A DNA stretch of 64,000 bases from Nitrospira sp. BO4 (GCA_030144965.1 JAMPUU010000018.1:62001-126000); one strand, 5' to 3'; positions 9,540 to 19,069 are shown, counted from the stretch's first letter. The notes: generated by a model not told the origin, from the letters alone. Program-made: numbers and translations.

Positions 9540-10931
9540 CTAGCGGGAGAAGATGCGTTCCAGGTCATTCCAGAACGCGAAGATCATCACACCAACCAGC
9601 AACACCAACCCGACTTGCTGGGCCACCTCCCGTTGCCGTTCGCCGAGCGGTTTGCGCAGAATGCCCTCAATCAAGAAAAAGAGCAAGTGGCCGCCGTCCA
9701 GAATGGGGATCGGCAGCAGGTTGAGGACTCCGAGATTGATGCTGAGGATGGCGATGAGGAATACGACGCTGGAGGCGCCTTGAGAGGCGGCTTCACCAGA
9801 AATATTGGCGATGGTCAGCGGTCCGCCGATATTTTTGCTTGAAATGTCGCCCACGATCATTTTGTAGAGACCAATCGCGGTCAGTTCGGTCCATCCCCAC
9901 GTGGCTTCAAGACCTTGATAGACGGCTTCTGCGGCGTTGTCGGAACGCATCAAAGAACGACCCGGGCCGGAGATGCCGATCTTCCCCACCTCCAAGGTTT
10001 GTCCGTTGACCGTCATTTTTTCGCTGGTCGGCGTGACCGTCAACGCAGTGCGTTTCCCATCGCGGAGCACCTCGACTTGCAAGGGCTTCTGCGGGTGTTC
10101 CCTCACCTGGGTGGTCATCTGCGCCCAGGTATAGATGGCTTGACCGTCTATCGTGGCCACGCGATCCCCGGGCTGGAGTCCCGCTGCAGCCGCGGGCGAC
10201 CCATGCATGACTGAGGTGACTAACGGTGGGGTTTCTTCAACGCCAATCGTATACAGCGGTTCGTCTCCGGCCGCTCCGTCTCCCGCCATCGGCACCGGGG
10301 TTGCCGTGAAGGTTTTCAGTTGCCCCTCCCGTCGGACTTGGAGGGAGACAGGCTGCCCTTTGCTCTTGGATACGACATCCAGCAGCTCGGTCTTGGTCGA
10401 GATGTCTTTGCCGTTGACCCCGACCACGCGGTCACCGACCTCTATCCCCGCGACCGATGCAGGAGAACCGGGAACAAGTGCCTCGACATCGGCGCTCAGA
10501 TCGCGGAATGTCGGGACAAAGAGCGGGGCGCCGGTCGACAGCCATCCGGCGAAGATCAAATACGCCAGAATGAAATTAAACCCGGGTCCGGCTGCTACGA
10601 TGAGGACCTTTCCCCAAAGACCCTGGTGCGAAAACGACCGCCGGCGGTCGTCGGGGGTCGTCGCTTCCGTTTCATCTTCGCCGAACAATTTGACATAGCC
10701 GCCGAGCGGGACGGCAGATACGAGATACTCGGTTTCGCCGACCTGGCGGCCGAATAGTTTCGGGCCGAAGCCAAGCGAAAACTTGAGGACTTTGACTCCA
10801 ACCCATCGGGCGGCTAGAAAATGGCCGAGCTCATGGAAAGCGACCAGCACGCCGAGCACCACAAGGAACCACCAGGCCTTCTGGAGGAGAAGCCACAAGG
10901 TATCGGGGGACCAGGCAAATGCGGACGTCAT
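9540..10931 (-). CDS. rseP: RIP metalloprotease RseP (site-2 protease)
   Basis: An inner-membrane zinc protease that cuts transmembrane segments of anti-sigma factors or leftover signal peptides. The HELGH zinc motif is at residues 33-37 within the first membrane helix, and the second catalytic motif (LPIPILDGGHL) lies near the C-terminus. Two PDZ domains sit between them (about 130-210 and 225-310), as in proteobacterial RseP, and three further membrane segments can be seen. At 463 aa it has the full family length. It follows dxr on the same strand, 66 bases downstream, within the uppS-cdsA-dxr-rseP-proS order. Confidence 0.95.
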   Translation of the reverse strand: MTSAFAWSPDTLWLLLQKAWWFLVVLGVLVAFHELGHFLAARWVGVKVLKFSLGFGPKLFGRQVGETEYLVSAVPLGGYVKLFGEDETEATTPDDRRRSFSHQGLWGKVLIVAAGPGFNFILAYLIFAGWLSTGAPLFVPTFRDLSADVEALVPGSPASVAGIEVGDRVVGVNGKDISTKTELLDVVSKSKGQPVSLQVRREGQLKTFTATPVPMAGDGAAGDEPLYTIGVEETPPLVTSVMHGSPAAAAGLQPGDRVATIDGQAIYTWAQMTTQVREHPQKPLQVEVLRDGKRTALTVTPTSEKMTVNGQTLEVGKIGISGPGRSLMRSDNAAEAVYQGLEATWGWTELTAIGLYKMIVGDISSKNIGGPLTIANISGEAASQGASSVVFLIAILSINLGVLNLLPIPILDGGHLLFFLIEGILRKPLGERQREVAQQVGLVLLVGVMIFAFWNDLERIFSR

Positions 10932-10997
10932 CGGAACTCCCTGTCGAGTGGTTGGCCCTTTACTTTAACATTCGCCGCGTGAAATACAAAACGATTG

Positions 10998-12158
10998 TCA
11001 GCGAGGCAACGCATGCACCAGCGTTTCCGCCTTCTCTCTCGCCCATCGATCCGCTTCCAATGCGTCATCCAGGCAGGTGATTTCGCGATGGGGATGCGCC
11101 TCCATCGTACTACGGATGACCTGAGCGATTTCGATGAAGCGAAGACCGTGGTTCAGGAATGCCTCGACGGCAATTTCATTCGCGGCATTCATAGCGGCGG
11201 GCATGGTGCCGCCGATTCGAAGCGACTCGTACCCGAGATTGAGACAGGGAAAGCGATCATGGTCGGGCTTGCAGAAGGTCAATTGTCCGATCTCCGTCAG
11301 GTCCAGTGAGGGGAGGTCGAGAGCCATTCTGGCTGGATAGCGCATGGCGTACGAGATAGGAGTTCGCATGTCCGGAAGTCCCAATTGGGCGATGATCGAT
11401 CGATCCTTATATTCTACCAGAGAGTGAATGATGCTTTCCCGATGAACCATGACGTCGATATTGGACTCGGGGATATTGAAGAGCCAGCGGGCTTCCACGA
11501 TTTCCAAGCCTTTATTCATCAGCGTGGCCGAGTCGATGGTGATCTTGGACCCCATCTTCCAGTTTGGATGCTGCAGGGCCCGTTCGGGGGTCACGTCCTG
11601 AAGCTGTTCTTGCGGAAGTGTCCAGAGGGCTCCGCCGGATGCGGTGAGAATCAGTCGCCGGACATCTTCAATCCGATGCCCTTCCAAGGACTGAAAGATC
11701 GCGCTGTGTTCGCTATCGACCGGAAAAATCCGGACACCATGTTGCCGGGCTTCATCCTGCATCAACTTGCCGGCCATCACCATCGGTTCTTTATTGGCCA
11801 AGGCGATGTGCTTTCCGCTGCGGATTGCCGATAAGGTTGGTACGAGGCCGGCCGCGCCCACGATGGCGGAAATGACCAGTTCGGCATCCAGCCCGGATGC
11901 CACCTGTGCAATTCCTTCTTCGCCGGCCATGATCTCAACCGGAAGACCGGCACAGCGCTTTTGAAGCACGGCTGCGGAGGACTCCGTCGAGACGGCGACG
12001 GCTTTGGGTCTGAACCGGCGGATCTGCTCTTCAAGCTTGTCGATATTACTGCCGGCCGTCAGCCCGACGACACGAAATTCATCGGGAAATCGCTGAACGA
12101 TATCGAGCGTATTGGTTCCGATCGATCCGGTCGACCCCAAGATGATAATCGACTTCAT
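10998..12158 (-). CDS. dxr: 1-deoxy-D-xylulose 5-phosphate reductoisomerase
   Basis: Second enzyme of the MEP isoprenoid pathway; converts DXP to MEP with NADPH and a divalent metal. The 386-aa protein starts MKSIIILGSTGSIGTNTLD with the NADPH-binding GSTGSIG loop. Metal-binding Asp and Glu residues lie in FPVDSEHSAIFQ, and the active-site stretches SGGALWTLP and MNKGLEIVEARWLF are intact. The ATG at 12158 has GAGGAG just upstream; a TTG at 12173 is less likely. It sits directly after cdsA, supplying isoprenoids for undecaprenol (uppS) and hopanoids (hpnD/E nearby). Confidence 0.97.
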   Translation of the reverse strand: MKSIIILGSTGSIGTNTLDIVQRFPDEFRVVGLTAGSNIDKLEEQIRRFRPKAVAVSTESSAAVLQKRCAGLPVEIMAGEEGIAQVASGLDAELVISAIVGAAGLVPTLSAIRSGKHIALANKEPMVMAGKLMQDEARQHGVRIFPVDSEHSAIFQSLEGHRIEDVRRLILTASGGALWTLPQEQLQDVTPERALQHPNWKMGSKITIDSATLMNKGLEIVEARWLFNIPESNIDVMVHRESIIHSLVEYKDRSIIAQLGLPDMRTPISYAMRYPARMALDLPSLDLTEIGQLTFCKPDHDRFPCLNLGYESLRIGGTMPAAMNAANEIAVEAFLNHGLRFIEIAQVIRSTMEAHPHREITCLDDALEADRWAREKAETLVHALPR

Positions 12159-12175
12159 ATCCTCTCCTCTCAATT

Positions 12176-13066
12176 CTATAGAGACGGCGACAGGCCGCGG
12201 ACGCAGGCGACATAGTAGTAGAAGGTGGGGGCGGTGAACAAGAGACTATCGAGCCGGTCCAACATACCGCCGTGGCCCGGCAGGATCCCCCCGGAGTCTT
12301 TGACTCCCGTCCGACGTTTGATCACCGATTCGAACAGGTCTCCAATCAGCCCCGCTCCGGTCAAGAGCACGCCGAGAATCAGCGCATCCGACAATGAAAG
12401 CTGAGAGGCAAACCACTGCTGAGCCAGGAGTGCGGCCCCCGCGGCGAGCGCGAGTCCTCCGAGTACCCCCTCGACGGTCTTCTTTGGACTGATCGACGGG
12501 ATAAGCAAGTGTTTCCCCCAGAGCGTTCCGGCGTAGTAGGCGCCGGTGTCGGAAGCCCAGGTGACCGCCGCCAGGAAGAGGACTAGGAATTCACCGGACG
12601 GCAGTGAGCGGGTCGAGACCACGGTGCTAAGGGGGAAGCCGACGTAGAGCACGCCGAAGAGGATGATAAACGCATCTTTCCATCGATGCTCCGCCGATGG
12701 AGCGACGAAGAAAACGGTCGCCCCCACGACGAGCGTACCGGCGATCAACAGCTCCGGTAAGCTGAGGGACACATGAGAGCGGGCGAGTACCATGACAAAG
12801 GTTGCCAACCCGACGCCGACAAGGAGACGGTTCAAGCGTGATTGGAAACTGAGGCGATAGAGTTCCAGTAGGGCCATGGAACCGACGGCGATCAAGAGGA
12901 GCGTCAAGGCCCAGGGAGCAAGATAGGCGATGATGACATACACGGCCGGGATCAGCGCCGCCGCGGTGTAGAGACGCCGAAGATCGAATCGACGAGTGCG
13001 TGCTGGTGAGGTGGTCACAGATATCAAGCTGTGGGCAATAGCGTCGGTGGTGAGGGGATATCCCAC
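12176..13066 (-). CDS. cdsA: Phosphatidate cytidylyltransferase
   Basis: Makes CDP-diacylglycerol from CTP and phosphatidic acid in the inner membrane, the branch point for phospholipids. The 296-aa product has about eight hydrophobic segments and the C-terminal family signature (KRRTGVKDSGGILPGHGG then LDRLDSLLFTAP). The GTG at 13066 is five bases after the uppS stop; a later GTG at 13018 is possible because the first 15 residues are not conserved-looking. Its place between uppS and dxr is conserved widely. Confidence 0.93.
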   Translation of the reverse strand: MGYPLTTDAIAHSLISVTTSPARTRRFDLRRLYTAAALIPAVYVIIAYLAPWALTLLLIAVGSMALLELYRLSFQSRLNRLLVGVGLATFVMVLARSHVSLSLPELLIAGTLVVGATVFFVAPSAEHRWKDAFIILFGVLYVGFPLSTVVSTRSLPSGEFLVLFLAAVTWASDTGAYYAGTLWGKHLLIPSISPKKTVEGVLGGLALAAGAALLAQQWFASQLSLSDALILGVLLTGAGLIGDLFESVIKRRTGVKDSGGILPGHGGMLDRLDSLLFTAPTFYYYVACVRGLSPSL

Positions 13067-13071
13067 AAGGA

Positions 13072-13857
13072 TTAGGATGACACGGTGCTTAGGACTCGGC
13101 CAAAGCGACGTTCACGTCTTTGATATTCGATCAGCGCCAGCAGAAACTCCCGTCGTCGAAAATCCGGCCACAAGGTCGGGGTGAAGCACAGTTCCGTGTA
13201 GGCCAGTTGCCATAAGAGAAAATTGCTGATCCTGGTTTCTCCGCTCGTCCGAATGAGTAAATCAGGGTCCGAGAGCGGATGAGTGTACAGGTACTGTTGG
13301 ATCGTGGTTTCATCGACCATGCTCGGTTGTACGGTCCCGGCCTGGACGTCCTCGATCAATGCCTTCACCGCATCGACGATCTCAGCTCGCCCTCCGTAGC
13401 TGAGAGCTACGGTGAGGATCAATTTGTCAAGATGTGAGGTCTCCTTCTCGGTCGTGCGAACCCAGTGTTGGGCCGATGAAGGAAGAAGATCGTGGCGGCC
13501 GATGGCGCGGAAGCGAACACCCTGCTCGATCAGACTGGCACGTTCGGTAGAAAGGTAATGTTCCAAGAGACCCATCAGCGCGTTGATTTCTTGCGTTGGG
13601 CGGTTCCAATTTTCCTGCGAAAACGCATAGATGGTGAGGGCATGGATGCCGAGCTCCAGACACAGAGTAATCATCTCCCTCACGGAGTTGATACCTTCCC
13701 GATGGCCGGCGATGCGAGGGAGACCGCGAAGCTCCGCCCAACGCCCGTTGCCGTCCATGATCACCGCTACATGTTTCGGGAGGAGTTCGGGCTCCAACTT
13801 GGCGGTCAGCTCACTTTCAGAGAGGTGGGCGAGGCTTGAGGACGGCTGGTGTGCCAT
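13072..13857 (-). CDS. uppS: Isoprenyl transferase (undecaprenyl diphosphate synthase)
   Basis: A cis-prenyltransferase that extends farnesyl diphosphate to the C55 carrier lipid for peptidoglycan and polysaccharides. The 261-aa protein shows the hallmark motifs: HVAVIMDGNGRWA (catalytic Asp), the Arg-rich GHREG loop, YAFSQENWNRP, and the C-terminal DLLIRTSGETRISNFLLWQ plus TLWPDF. It is the first gene of the minus-strand uppS-cdsA-dxr-rseP-proS run and has a good promoter just upstream. Confidence 0.96.
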   Translation of the reverse strand: MAHQPSSSLAHLSESELTAKLEPELLPKHVAVIMDGNGRWAELRGLPRIAGHREGINSVREMITLCLELGIHALTIYAFSQENWNRPTQEINALMGLLEHYLSTERASLIEQGVRFRAIGRHDLLPSSAQHWVRTTEKETSHLDKLILTVALSYGGRAEIVDAVKALIEDVQAGTVQPSMVDETTIQQYLYTHPLSDPDLLIRTSGETRISNFLLWQLAYTELCFTPTLWPDFRRREFLLALIEYQRRERRFGRVLSTVSS

Positions 13858-13910
13858 AGAGTTTTGCGCAAGCGCCTCATGTCCAAAGTGAGAGGAACTG
13901 CGGTGGCCAA

Positions 13911-13939
13911 AGTCTACTGGTGGGGGTATGGAATGTCAA
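13911..13939 (-). promoter_or_regulatory. Sigma-70-type promoter for uppS operon
   Basis: On the minus strand, TTGACA (13939-13934) is followed after 17 bases by TAGACT (13916-13911). Transcription would begin near 13904, about 47 bases before the uppS start codon. The -35 is a perfect match and the spacing is ideal. Confidence 0.65.
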
Positions 13940-13989
13940 ACGATAACTCGGTAACTACTTAGAAATGCGTGGTGTGAGGAATCATCGCA

Positions 13990-14019
13990 TTGCGACTGCG
14001 GAAATGATTGGGCTATACT
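13990..14019 (+). promoter_or_regulatory. Sigma-70-type promoter for tldD
   Basis: TTGCGA (13990-13995) and TATACT (14014-14019) are 18 bases apart. Transcription from here begins near 14026 and supports the tldD start at 14058 rather than the longer frame from 13965. It lies back to back with the uppS promoter. Confidence 0.6.
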
Positions 14020-14057
14020 CGGCCAGCAGCCGACAGAAACGGAGAGGAAGCCTTACC

Positions 14058-15488
14058 ATGCCCGAGCCGGTCCAATTGACAAACTTTGGTGTCACCGAAC
14101 TTGAAGCCCAGCATGCACTCGACCGGTTGAAGGTGCGGGATGTTGATTATGCAGATCTCTATTTCGAGTCCCGCACGTCGGAGTCGGTTTCCATGGAGGA
14201 AGGCATCGTCAAACGCGCCGCCAAGAGTGTCTCCCAAGGAGTCGGGGTCCGGGCGACTGCAGGCGAAAAGACCGGGTTCGCGTACTCGGACGAATTGACG
14301 AAGAAGGATTTGGAGATTGCGGCCGACACCGCCCGCTACATCGCCAATTCACCGAAGGGAGAGTCCCCCGTTCCGGTCCCCACACAGCGACGACCGACGA
14401 GAGACCTGTATCCGATCGAGCGAGCGACGGCCGAAGTGGCGACCGCTGATCGTGTGGCGCTGTTGAATGAAATCGATGCTGAGGCTCGGCGGTATGACCC
14501 CCGTATTAAGAACGTGATGGCATCGTTCAACACGGAATATAAGGTGGTGGCCGTTGCGACATCTGATGGGACCTTAGTCGGCGATATCCAGCCGTTGTCA
14601 CGCCTCCAGATCACCTGCATCGCTGAAGATCATGAGAATCGCCAAGTCGGAAGTTTCGGTGGGGGAGGCCGGGTTGGGTTCGAATATTACCGAGAGGACA
14701 ACCGCCATTTAAGCTATGCCCGAGAGGCCGCGAGAGAGGCGATCCTGAATCTTTCCGCCGTCGACGCTCCCGCCGGAGTGATGCCCGTCGTGCTCGCCGG
14801 AGGGTGGCCCGGGATCCTCTTGCACGAGGCGATCGGGCATGGATTGGAAGCCGACTTCAACCGCAAGAAAACGTCGGCCTTTTCAAGCTTGATCGGAAAG
14901 CGCGTGGCGTCGGACGTGTGTACCATCGTCGATGATGGGACGCTCCCGTTCCGCCGCGGCTCGTTGAATATGGATGATGAAGGAACGCCGACCAGCTGCA
15001 CGACGCTCATTGAAAAGGGCATCCTTCGTCGGTATATCACCGACAAGCTGAACGCACGTCTCATGGGGATACCCCTGACTGGGAACGGCCGGCGGGAGAG
15101 CTATCAAAGCGTGGTGCTTCCCCGAATGACGAATACTTTCATGCTGGCCGGCGAGTCGGATCCTCAAGATATCATCCGGTCGGTCAAGAAAGGGCTCTAT
15201 GCCGTCTCCTTCGGAGGGGGACAGGTCGATATCACCAACGGGAAATTCGTGTTTTCTGCGAGCGAAGCATATCTCATCGAGGACGGCCGTATCACCAAGC
15301 CGGTGAAGGGAGCGACGTTGATTGGGAATGGGCCGGAGATCCTCACCAAGGTATCGATGGTGGGACACGATCTGAAACTCGACAATGGAATCGGAACGTG
15401 CGGCAAAGACGGCCAGTCGGTGCCGGTCGGAGTCGGGTTACCGACCATCAAGATCGAGGAAATTACAGTCGGCGGGACCCAGGGATAG
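14058..15488 (+). CDS. tldD: TldD metalloprotease subunit
   Basis: Catalytic half of the heterodimeric TldD/TldE zinc protease, which degrades unfolded peptides and trims some RiPP precursors such as microcin B17. The zinc motif HEAIGH appears in LLHEAIGHGLEADF. The 476-aa length fits the family. The ATG at 14058 has GGAGAGGAAG upstream and follows the promoter by 39 bases. It is paired with tldE, which starts 17 bases downstream. The partnership with a RiPP operon elsewhere in this window is possible but not shown by position. Confidence 0.95.
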   Translation: MPEPVQLTNFGVTELEAQHALDRLKVRDVDYADLYFESRTSESVSMEEGIVKRAAKSVSQGVGVRATAGEKTGFAYSDELTKKDLEIAADTARYIANSPKGESPVPVPTQRRPTRDLYPIERATAEVATADRVALLNEIDAEARRYDPRIKNVMASFNTEYKVVAVATSDGTLVGDIQPLSRLQITCIAEDHENRQVGSFGGGGRVGFEYYREDNRHLSYAREAAREAILNLSAVDAPAGVMPVVLAGGWPGILLHEAIGHGLEADFNRKKTSAFSSLIGKRVASDVCTIVDDGTLPFRRGSLNMDDEGTPTSCTTLIEKGILRRYITDKLNARLMGIPLTGNGRRESYQSVVLPRMTNTFMLAGESDPQDIIRSVKKGLYAVSFGGGQVDITNGKFVFSASEAYLIEDGRITKPVKGATLIGNGPEILTKVSMVGHDLKLDNGIGTCGKDGQSVPVGVGLPTIKIEEITVGGTQG

Positions 15489-15505
15489 GAAGGCGTCATA
15501 AGACC

Positions 15506-16885
15506 ATGCTCCAGACGTATTCGCATCTCAAGGAAACAGGCAACGGCTATGCGCAGCTCGCTGCCGATGTGCTGACTCGAGCCAAGGCGTGCGGCGCAAC
15601 GGAAGCCGATATTGTGGTGGCCGACGGCGAGACCTTTTCGGTCCAAGTGCGGGTGGGCACCGTCGATCGATTGACCAAGGCGCGAGAGAAGCGGCTGGGC
15701 TTGCGGGTGTTCATTGGGAAGCGATCGGCGACCACGTCCACGTCCAATTTCTCACAGGACTCTCTCGAACGGCTCGTGGCAGATACCTGCACCCTAGCCG
15801 GCGCCGTTGTTGAGGATGACGTATCGGGCTTACCTGAGGCTGCGCAGATGGCGACAGACCAGCCGGGCCTCGATCTCTATGATGGGACCGTGCTCGATAC
15901 GGAAACTCAGATCGATTGGGCCAAGCGGGGAGAAGCGGCGGCCTTCGCGGCCGACCCCCGCGTGACGAATTCCGAAGGAGCGGAGTTCGATTCGTCATCA
16001 GGACGAGTAGTTCTGGCGAACAGCCACGGGTTCGTCGGTTCTTACAAGAGCTCGAACTTTTCACTATCCGTCTCTCCGATCGCGACCGAGTCCGAGACGG
16101 GAGCCATGCAGCGGGATGCCTGGTACGAGGTGCAGCGTAAGTTTGCGCGGCTGGCCTCGGCCGAATCGATCGGGCAAGAAGCGGCGCGACGAGCGGTTCG
16201 CCGCCTCGGTGCGCGCAAGGTGGCGACGAAGCGGGTGCCGGTGGTGTTCGATCAAGATACGGCCGGGAGCCTGCTGGCTAACTTGTGCAGTGCGGTTTCC
16301 GGCTATGGTCTCTACAAACGGGCTTCGTTTCTTCTCGATAAACTGGGCCAGCCGATCGCGTCTGATCTGATGACCATCTATGATGACGGGAGGATGGTGG
16401 GCGGTCTGGGGTCTCGCCCATTTGATGGCGAGGGGCTGGCTACGCGGAAAAATACAATTGTCGAACGTGGCGTACTGAAGAGCTACTTGCTCGATACCTA
16501 TTCCGGAAAGAAACTGGGACTGCCTTCGACCGGAAACGCGTCACGGAGCGTGGGCGAAAGTCCTTCCGTCGGCCCGACGAACTTTTATCTCGTCCCCGGA
16601 TCAAAGAGCCCACAGGACATCATCGGTTCAGTGAAGGACGGGCTCTATGTCACCGAGTTGATCGGGTTCGGAATCAATATGGTGACCGGGGATTATTCTC
16701 GGGGAGCCTGCGGGTTCTGGATCGAGAACGGGGAGTTGACCTACCCGGTTGAAGAAATCACGATCGCCGGGAATTTGAAACAGATGTTCAAGGATATCGA
16801 AGTGATCGGGGACGATCTCGTGTTCCGGGGGCGCATTGCGAGCCCGACATTGAAGATCTCCGAGCTGATGGTGGCAGGCAACTGA
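15506..16885 (+). CDS. tldE: TldE/PmbA subunit of the TldD/TldE protease
   Basis: Non-catalytic partner of TldD that completes the closed peptidase chamber. The 459-aa product shows the family's N-terminal domain and the C-terminal core (SVGESPSVGPTNFYLVPG, then GINMVTGDYSRGACGFWIENG), and it has no HExxxH motif, as expected. The ATG at 15506 follows AGGAAGG and fits family starts; the frame open from 15398 overlaps tldD and does not look like family sequence. Cotranscribed with tldD. Confidence 0.94.
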   Translation: MLQTYSHLKETGNGYAQLAADVLTRAKACGATEADIVVADGETFSVQVRVGTVDRLTKAREKRLGLRVFIGKRSATTSTSNFSQDSLERLVADTCTLAGAVVEDDVSGLPEAAQMATDQPGLDLYDGTVLDTETQIDWAKRGEAAAFAADPRVTNSEGAEFDSSSGRVVLANSHGFVGSYKSSNFSLSVSPIATESETGAMQRDAWYEVQRKFARLASAESIGQEAARRAVRRLGARKVATKRVPVVFDQDTAGSLLANLCSAVSGYGLYKRASFLLDKLGQPIASDLMTIYDDGRMVGGLGSRPFDGEGLATRKNTIVERGVLKSYLLDTYSGKKLGLPSTGNASRSVGESPSVGPTNFYLVPGSKSPQDIIGSVKDGLYVTELIGFGINMVTGDYSRGACGFWIENGELTYPVEEITIAGNLKQMFKDIEVIGDDLVFRGRIASPTLKISELMVAGN

Positions 16886-17014
16886 ACACGTGCTGAGACC
16901 CGAGTGTTGACTCCTGAGTTGAGGATCGCACGTCCGCTGACGTATCCAATTTGGAATTCACCACTCAGCATGCAGGACTCAATTTCAGCACTCGCGAAGG
17001 CGCGGAGGTGACTC

Positions 17015-17722
17015 ATGGCTGAATCCATCCGAGAGACGACCGTTCAATACCCAAGTGGAAAAGTGGTGACGATGCGGGCATTTGTCGCGGCTCCTCACAC
17101 CAGGGATAAGCGACCGGCCATTATCATCGTCCAAGAATGGTGGGGACTCACAGACCACATGAAAGATATCGCGAGAAGATATGCAGGAGAGGGCTATGTT
17201 GCAATCGCTCCCGACCTCTATTCGCGCCTCGGCCATCCACTCACCACCGATGCCGCGGAAGCCGGAAAGCTGATGAATTCCCTCAAACAAGAGGATGGCC
17301 TCACCGATCTGAATGCGACGGTGGACTATCTCAAGTCAGTTCCCGAAGTCGATGCAACAAAGATCGGTGTCACCGGGTTTTGTATGGGCGGGTCCTATGC
17401 GCTGATGCTGCCTTGCGTCAATCCGGACATCAAAGCGGCAGTGCCCTTCTATGGCCAGGTGCCCAATCCCGATACGCCGATTCAGAAGCTGGCTTGTCCG
17501 GTGCTGTATTTCTACGGCGAGGACGACGGCTGGATTACGAAGGCCGACGTGCAACGACTGGCGTCGGCATTGAAGAAATACGGGAAAGCGGGGGAGATCA
17601 AGACCTATCCCGGTGCGCCTCATGCGTTCTTCCGAGATAACGACCCCTCCGTCTATCGGCCGGACGCAGCCAAGGACGCCTGGGGAAGGGCAAAGACTTT
17701 CTTTAAGCAACACCTCGGCTGA
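17015..17722 (+). CDS. Dienelactone hydrolase family protein
   Basis: A 235-aa alpha/beta hydrolase of the dienelactone hydrolase family. The characteristic Cys-His-Asp triad is visible: C123 in GFCMGG, D171 in GEDDGW and H203 in APHAFF, with the helper Glu41 in QEWWG. No signal peptide is seen, so it is cytoplasmic. The start has GGAGGTGACTC just upstream. No aromatic-degradation genes surround it, so the natural substrate is unknown; such proteins are often general esterases. Confidence 0.9.
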   Translation: MAESIRETTVQYPSGKVVTMRAFVAAPHTRDKRPAIIIVQEWWGLTDHMKDIARRYAGEGYVAIAPDLYSRLGHPLTTDAAEAGKLMNSLKQEDGLTDLNATVDYLKSVPEVDATKIGVTGFCMGGSYALMLPCVNPDIKAAVPFYGQVPNPDTPIQKLACPVLYFYGEDDGWITKADVQRLASALKKYGKAGEIKTYPGAPHAFFRDNDPSVYRPDAAKDAWGRAKTFFKQHLG

Positions 17723-17806
17723 TGAAAATGCCCTCCAGTCTCGTACTCAGTCGTTCGCCATTTTGATCAACCTCACGAATTGCGTATAGCCCAGGAAGAC
17801 GCCGCC

Positions 17807-18262
17807 ATGCCGCTTGATGCCGACCTCGGAAAGAAAATGCTGCAGCTGATCACGTCGCGCTACGACGATCGGCAGTGGCGGAAGCGAATCGAAAAAACTC
17901 TTAGCCTCCCGCAGTCCGGCGTCACGGACCCGATTCAGCAGCAAATCTTCATGTATCTCAAGCACGGGTTGAAGGCGTACAAGTCTCGCCGAGCCGATCC
18001 CGATTCTTGGATCATCGGCGGCTATGCCACGAAGGAAGTCATCAATCGAGCAAAGTTCCAGCCGCAGCTCGTCGGTTCGTCTATCAAGCAAGATGATGTG
18101 GCTTTCCTAGGGACTGACCCAGGGACTGACGTCACCGAAGCCTGGTGGGACGAGATGCTGGTCCAGTGGTTCGACGTGCCGGAAGAAGAGAAACCTGCTG
18201 AAGAAGAAAGCGGCGAAGCCGCAGATCCAGACTCCTCGCCGACCCTCAAATCAAAAGCATAG
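17807..18262 (+). CDS. Hypothetical protein, 151 aa, acidic C-terminus
   Basis: A soluble protein with a basic helical N-terminal half and a very acidic tail (PEEEKPAEEESGEAADPD). I chose the ATG at 17807, which has AGGAAG eight bases upstream, over the start at 17780. It follows the dienelactone hydrolase by 84 bases on the same strand. A short acidic tail on a compact domain is common in small accessory proteins, but I recognise no family. Confidence 0.6.
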   Translation: MPLDADLGKKMLQLITSRYDDRQWRKRIEKTLSLPQSGVTDPIQQQIFMYLKHGLKAYKSRRADPDSWIIGGYATKEVINRAKFQPQLVGSSIKQDDVAFLGTDPGTDVTEAWWDEMLVQWFDVPEEEKPAEEESGEAADPDSSPTLKSKA

Positions 18263-18346
18263 GTCTCACAGCTCGGTGTTTGGCCGGGAAAACTGAAACG
18301 GCAAGGCTGTGAATTTAGAAGCGACCAGATGCCAACGCATTCATCT

Positions 18347-18412
18347 TCAGGCTGGTCAAAATGGTCGTCCAGCGAGGCGAGAACAAAGCTGGCGAACTTT
18401 TTCACCAGCCTG
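18347..18412. repeat. Palindromic intergenic repeat element, short form (66 bp)
   Basis: CAGGCTGGT on the left pairs with ACCAGCCTG on the right, and inner arms GTCCAGC and GCTGGCG also pair imperfectly. It is the same family as the 124-bp element at 59142 (TCAGG.TGGTCAAAA start, GACTTTTTCA-type end), with most of the centre missing. It abuts the stop of the uracil-DNA glycosylase gene between convergent genes, so it may act as a bidirectional terminator. Confidence 0.7.
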
Positions 18413-19069
18413 CTACCCGAACAAATCCATTTGCGCTGGCTGCGGCGATTCGATATTGAGGACCGGTGCGGCTGGGGTGGGGGCTGTGCTGGTGGTTTCG
18501 GCTGGTTTGGTGTTCCGATCCAGAAACTCTTTCAATTTCTTGAAGTCTTCTTTCAGCGTGTCGAGCAGATTCCCTTGATGAAGGGCGGCTGCCGGGTGGA
18601 GGAGCGGAAAGATCACGAAATCCTTCATGTAGAAGGCCTGCGCTTTCACTTTGGTGATCCCGACTTTGCGTTCCAGTAACGTCTGAGTGGCCCAATTCCC
18701 CAAGGTACAGACCAGTTTCGGGCGGATCAACTGAATCTGCTGCAGCAAGAACGGTTTGCACGTCTCCACTTCGTCCTGTTCGGGGTCGCGGTTGTTCGGC
18801 GGCCGGCACTTGATGACGTTCGCGATGTAGATCTGGTCACGCGAGAGTCCTGCGGAGGTCAGAAGGTCGTTCAAGAGTTTGCCGGCTGCACCCACGAATG
18901 GCTCGCCTTTCTGATCTTCATTGAATCCTGGCGCTTCCCCAACAAACATGATACTTGCGTGAGGATTACCGACTCCGAATACGACTTGGCTGCGTCCCAG
19001 TTTAGCCAGCTTACAGCGCTGGCAGTCGTGGAGTGACTTGGCAAGTTCTTGGAGAGGGGTGAGTGTCAT
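18413..19069 (-). CDS. Uracil-DNA glycosylase, family 4 (iron-sulfur type)
   Basis: Removes uracil from DNA as the first step of base excision repair. Four Cys ligands for a 4Fe-4S cluster are at C16, C19, C88 and C104. The active-site motif GEAPGFNED (44-52) and the C-terminal motif HPAAAL are intact. Family proteins are about 190-220 aa; this one is 218. After a Pro/Ala/Thr linker, the last six residues are QMDLFG, close to the consensus beta-clamp binding motif QLxLF. That suggests tethering to the replication sliding clamp. Confidence 0.92.
   Translation of the reverse strand: MTLTPLQELAKSLHDCQRCKLAKLGRSQVVFGVGNPHASIMFVGEAPGFNEDQKGEPFVGAAGKLLNDLLTSAGLSRDQIYIANVIKCRPPNNRDPEQDEVETCKPFLLQQIQLIRPKLVCTLGNWATQTLLERKVGITKVKAQAFYMKDFVIFPLLHPAAALHQGNLLDTLKEDFKKLKEFLDRNTKPAETTSTAPTPAAPVLNIESPQPAQMDLFG

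Noticed and set aside
9344-9724. 126-residue frame between proS and rseP
   Set aside because: It lies in the palindromic repeat and then in antisense of rseP.
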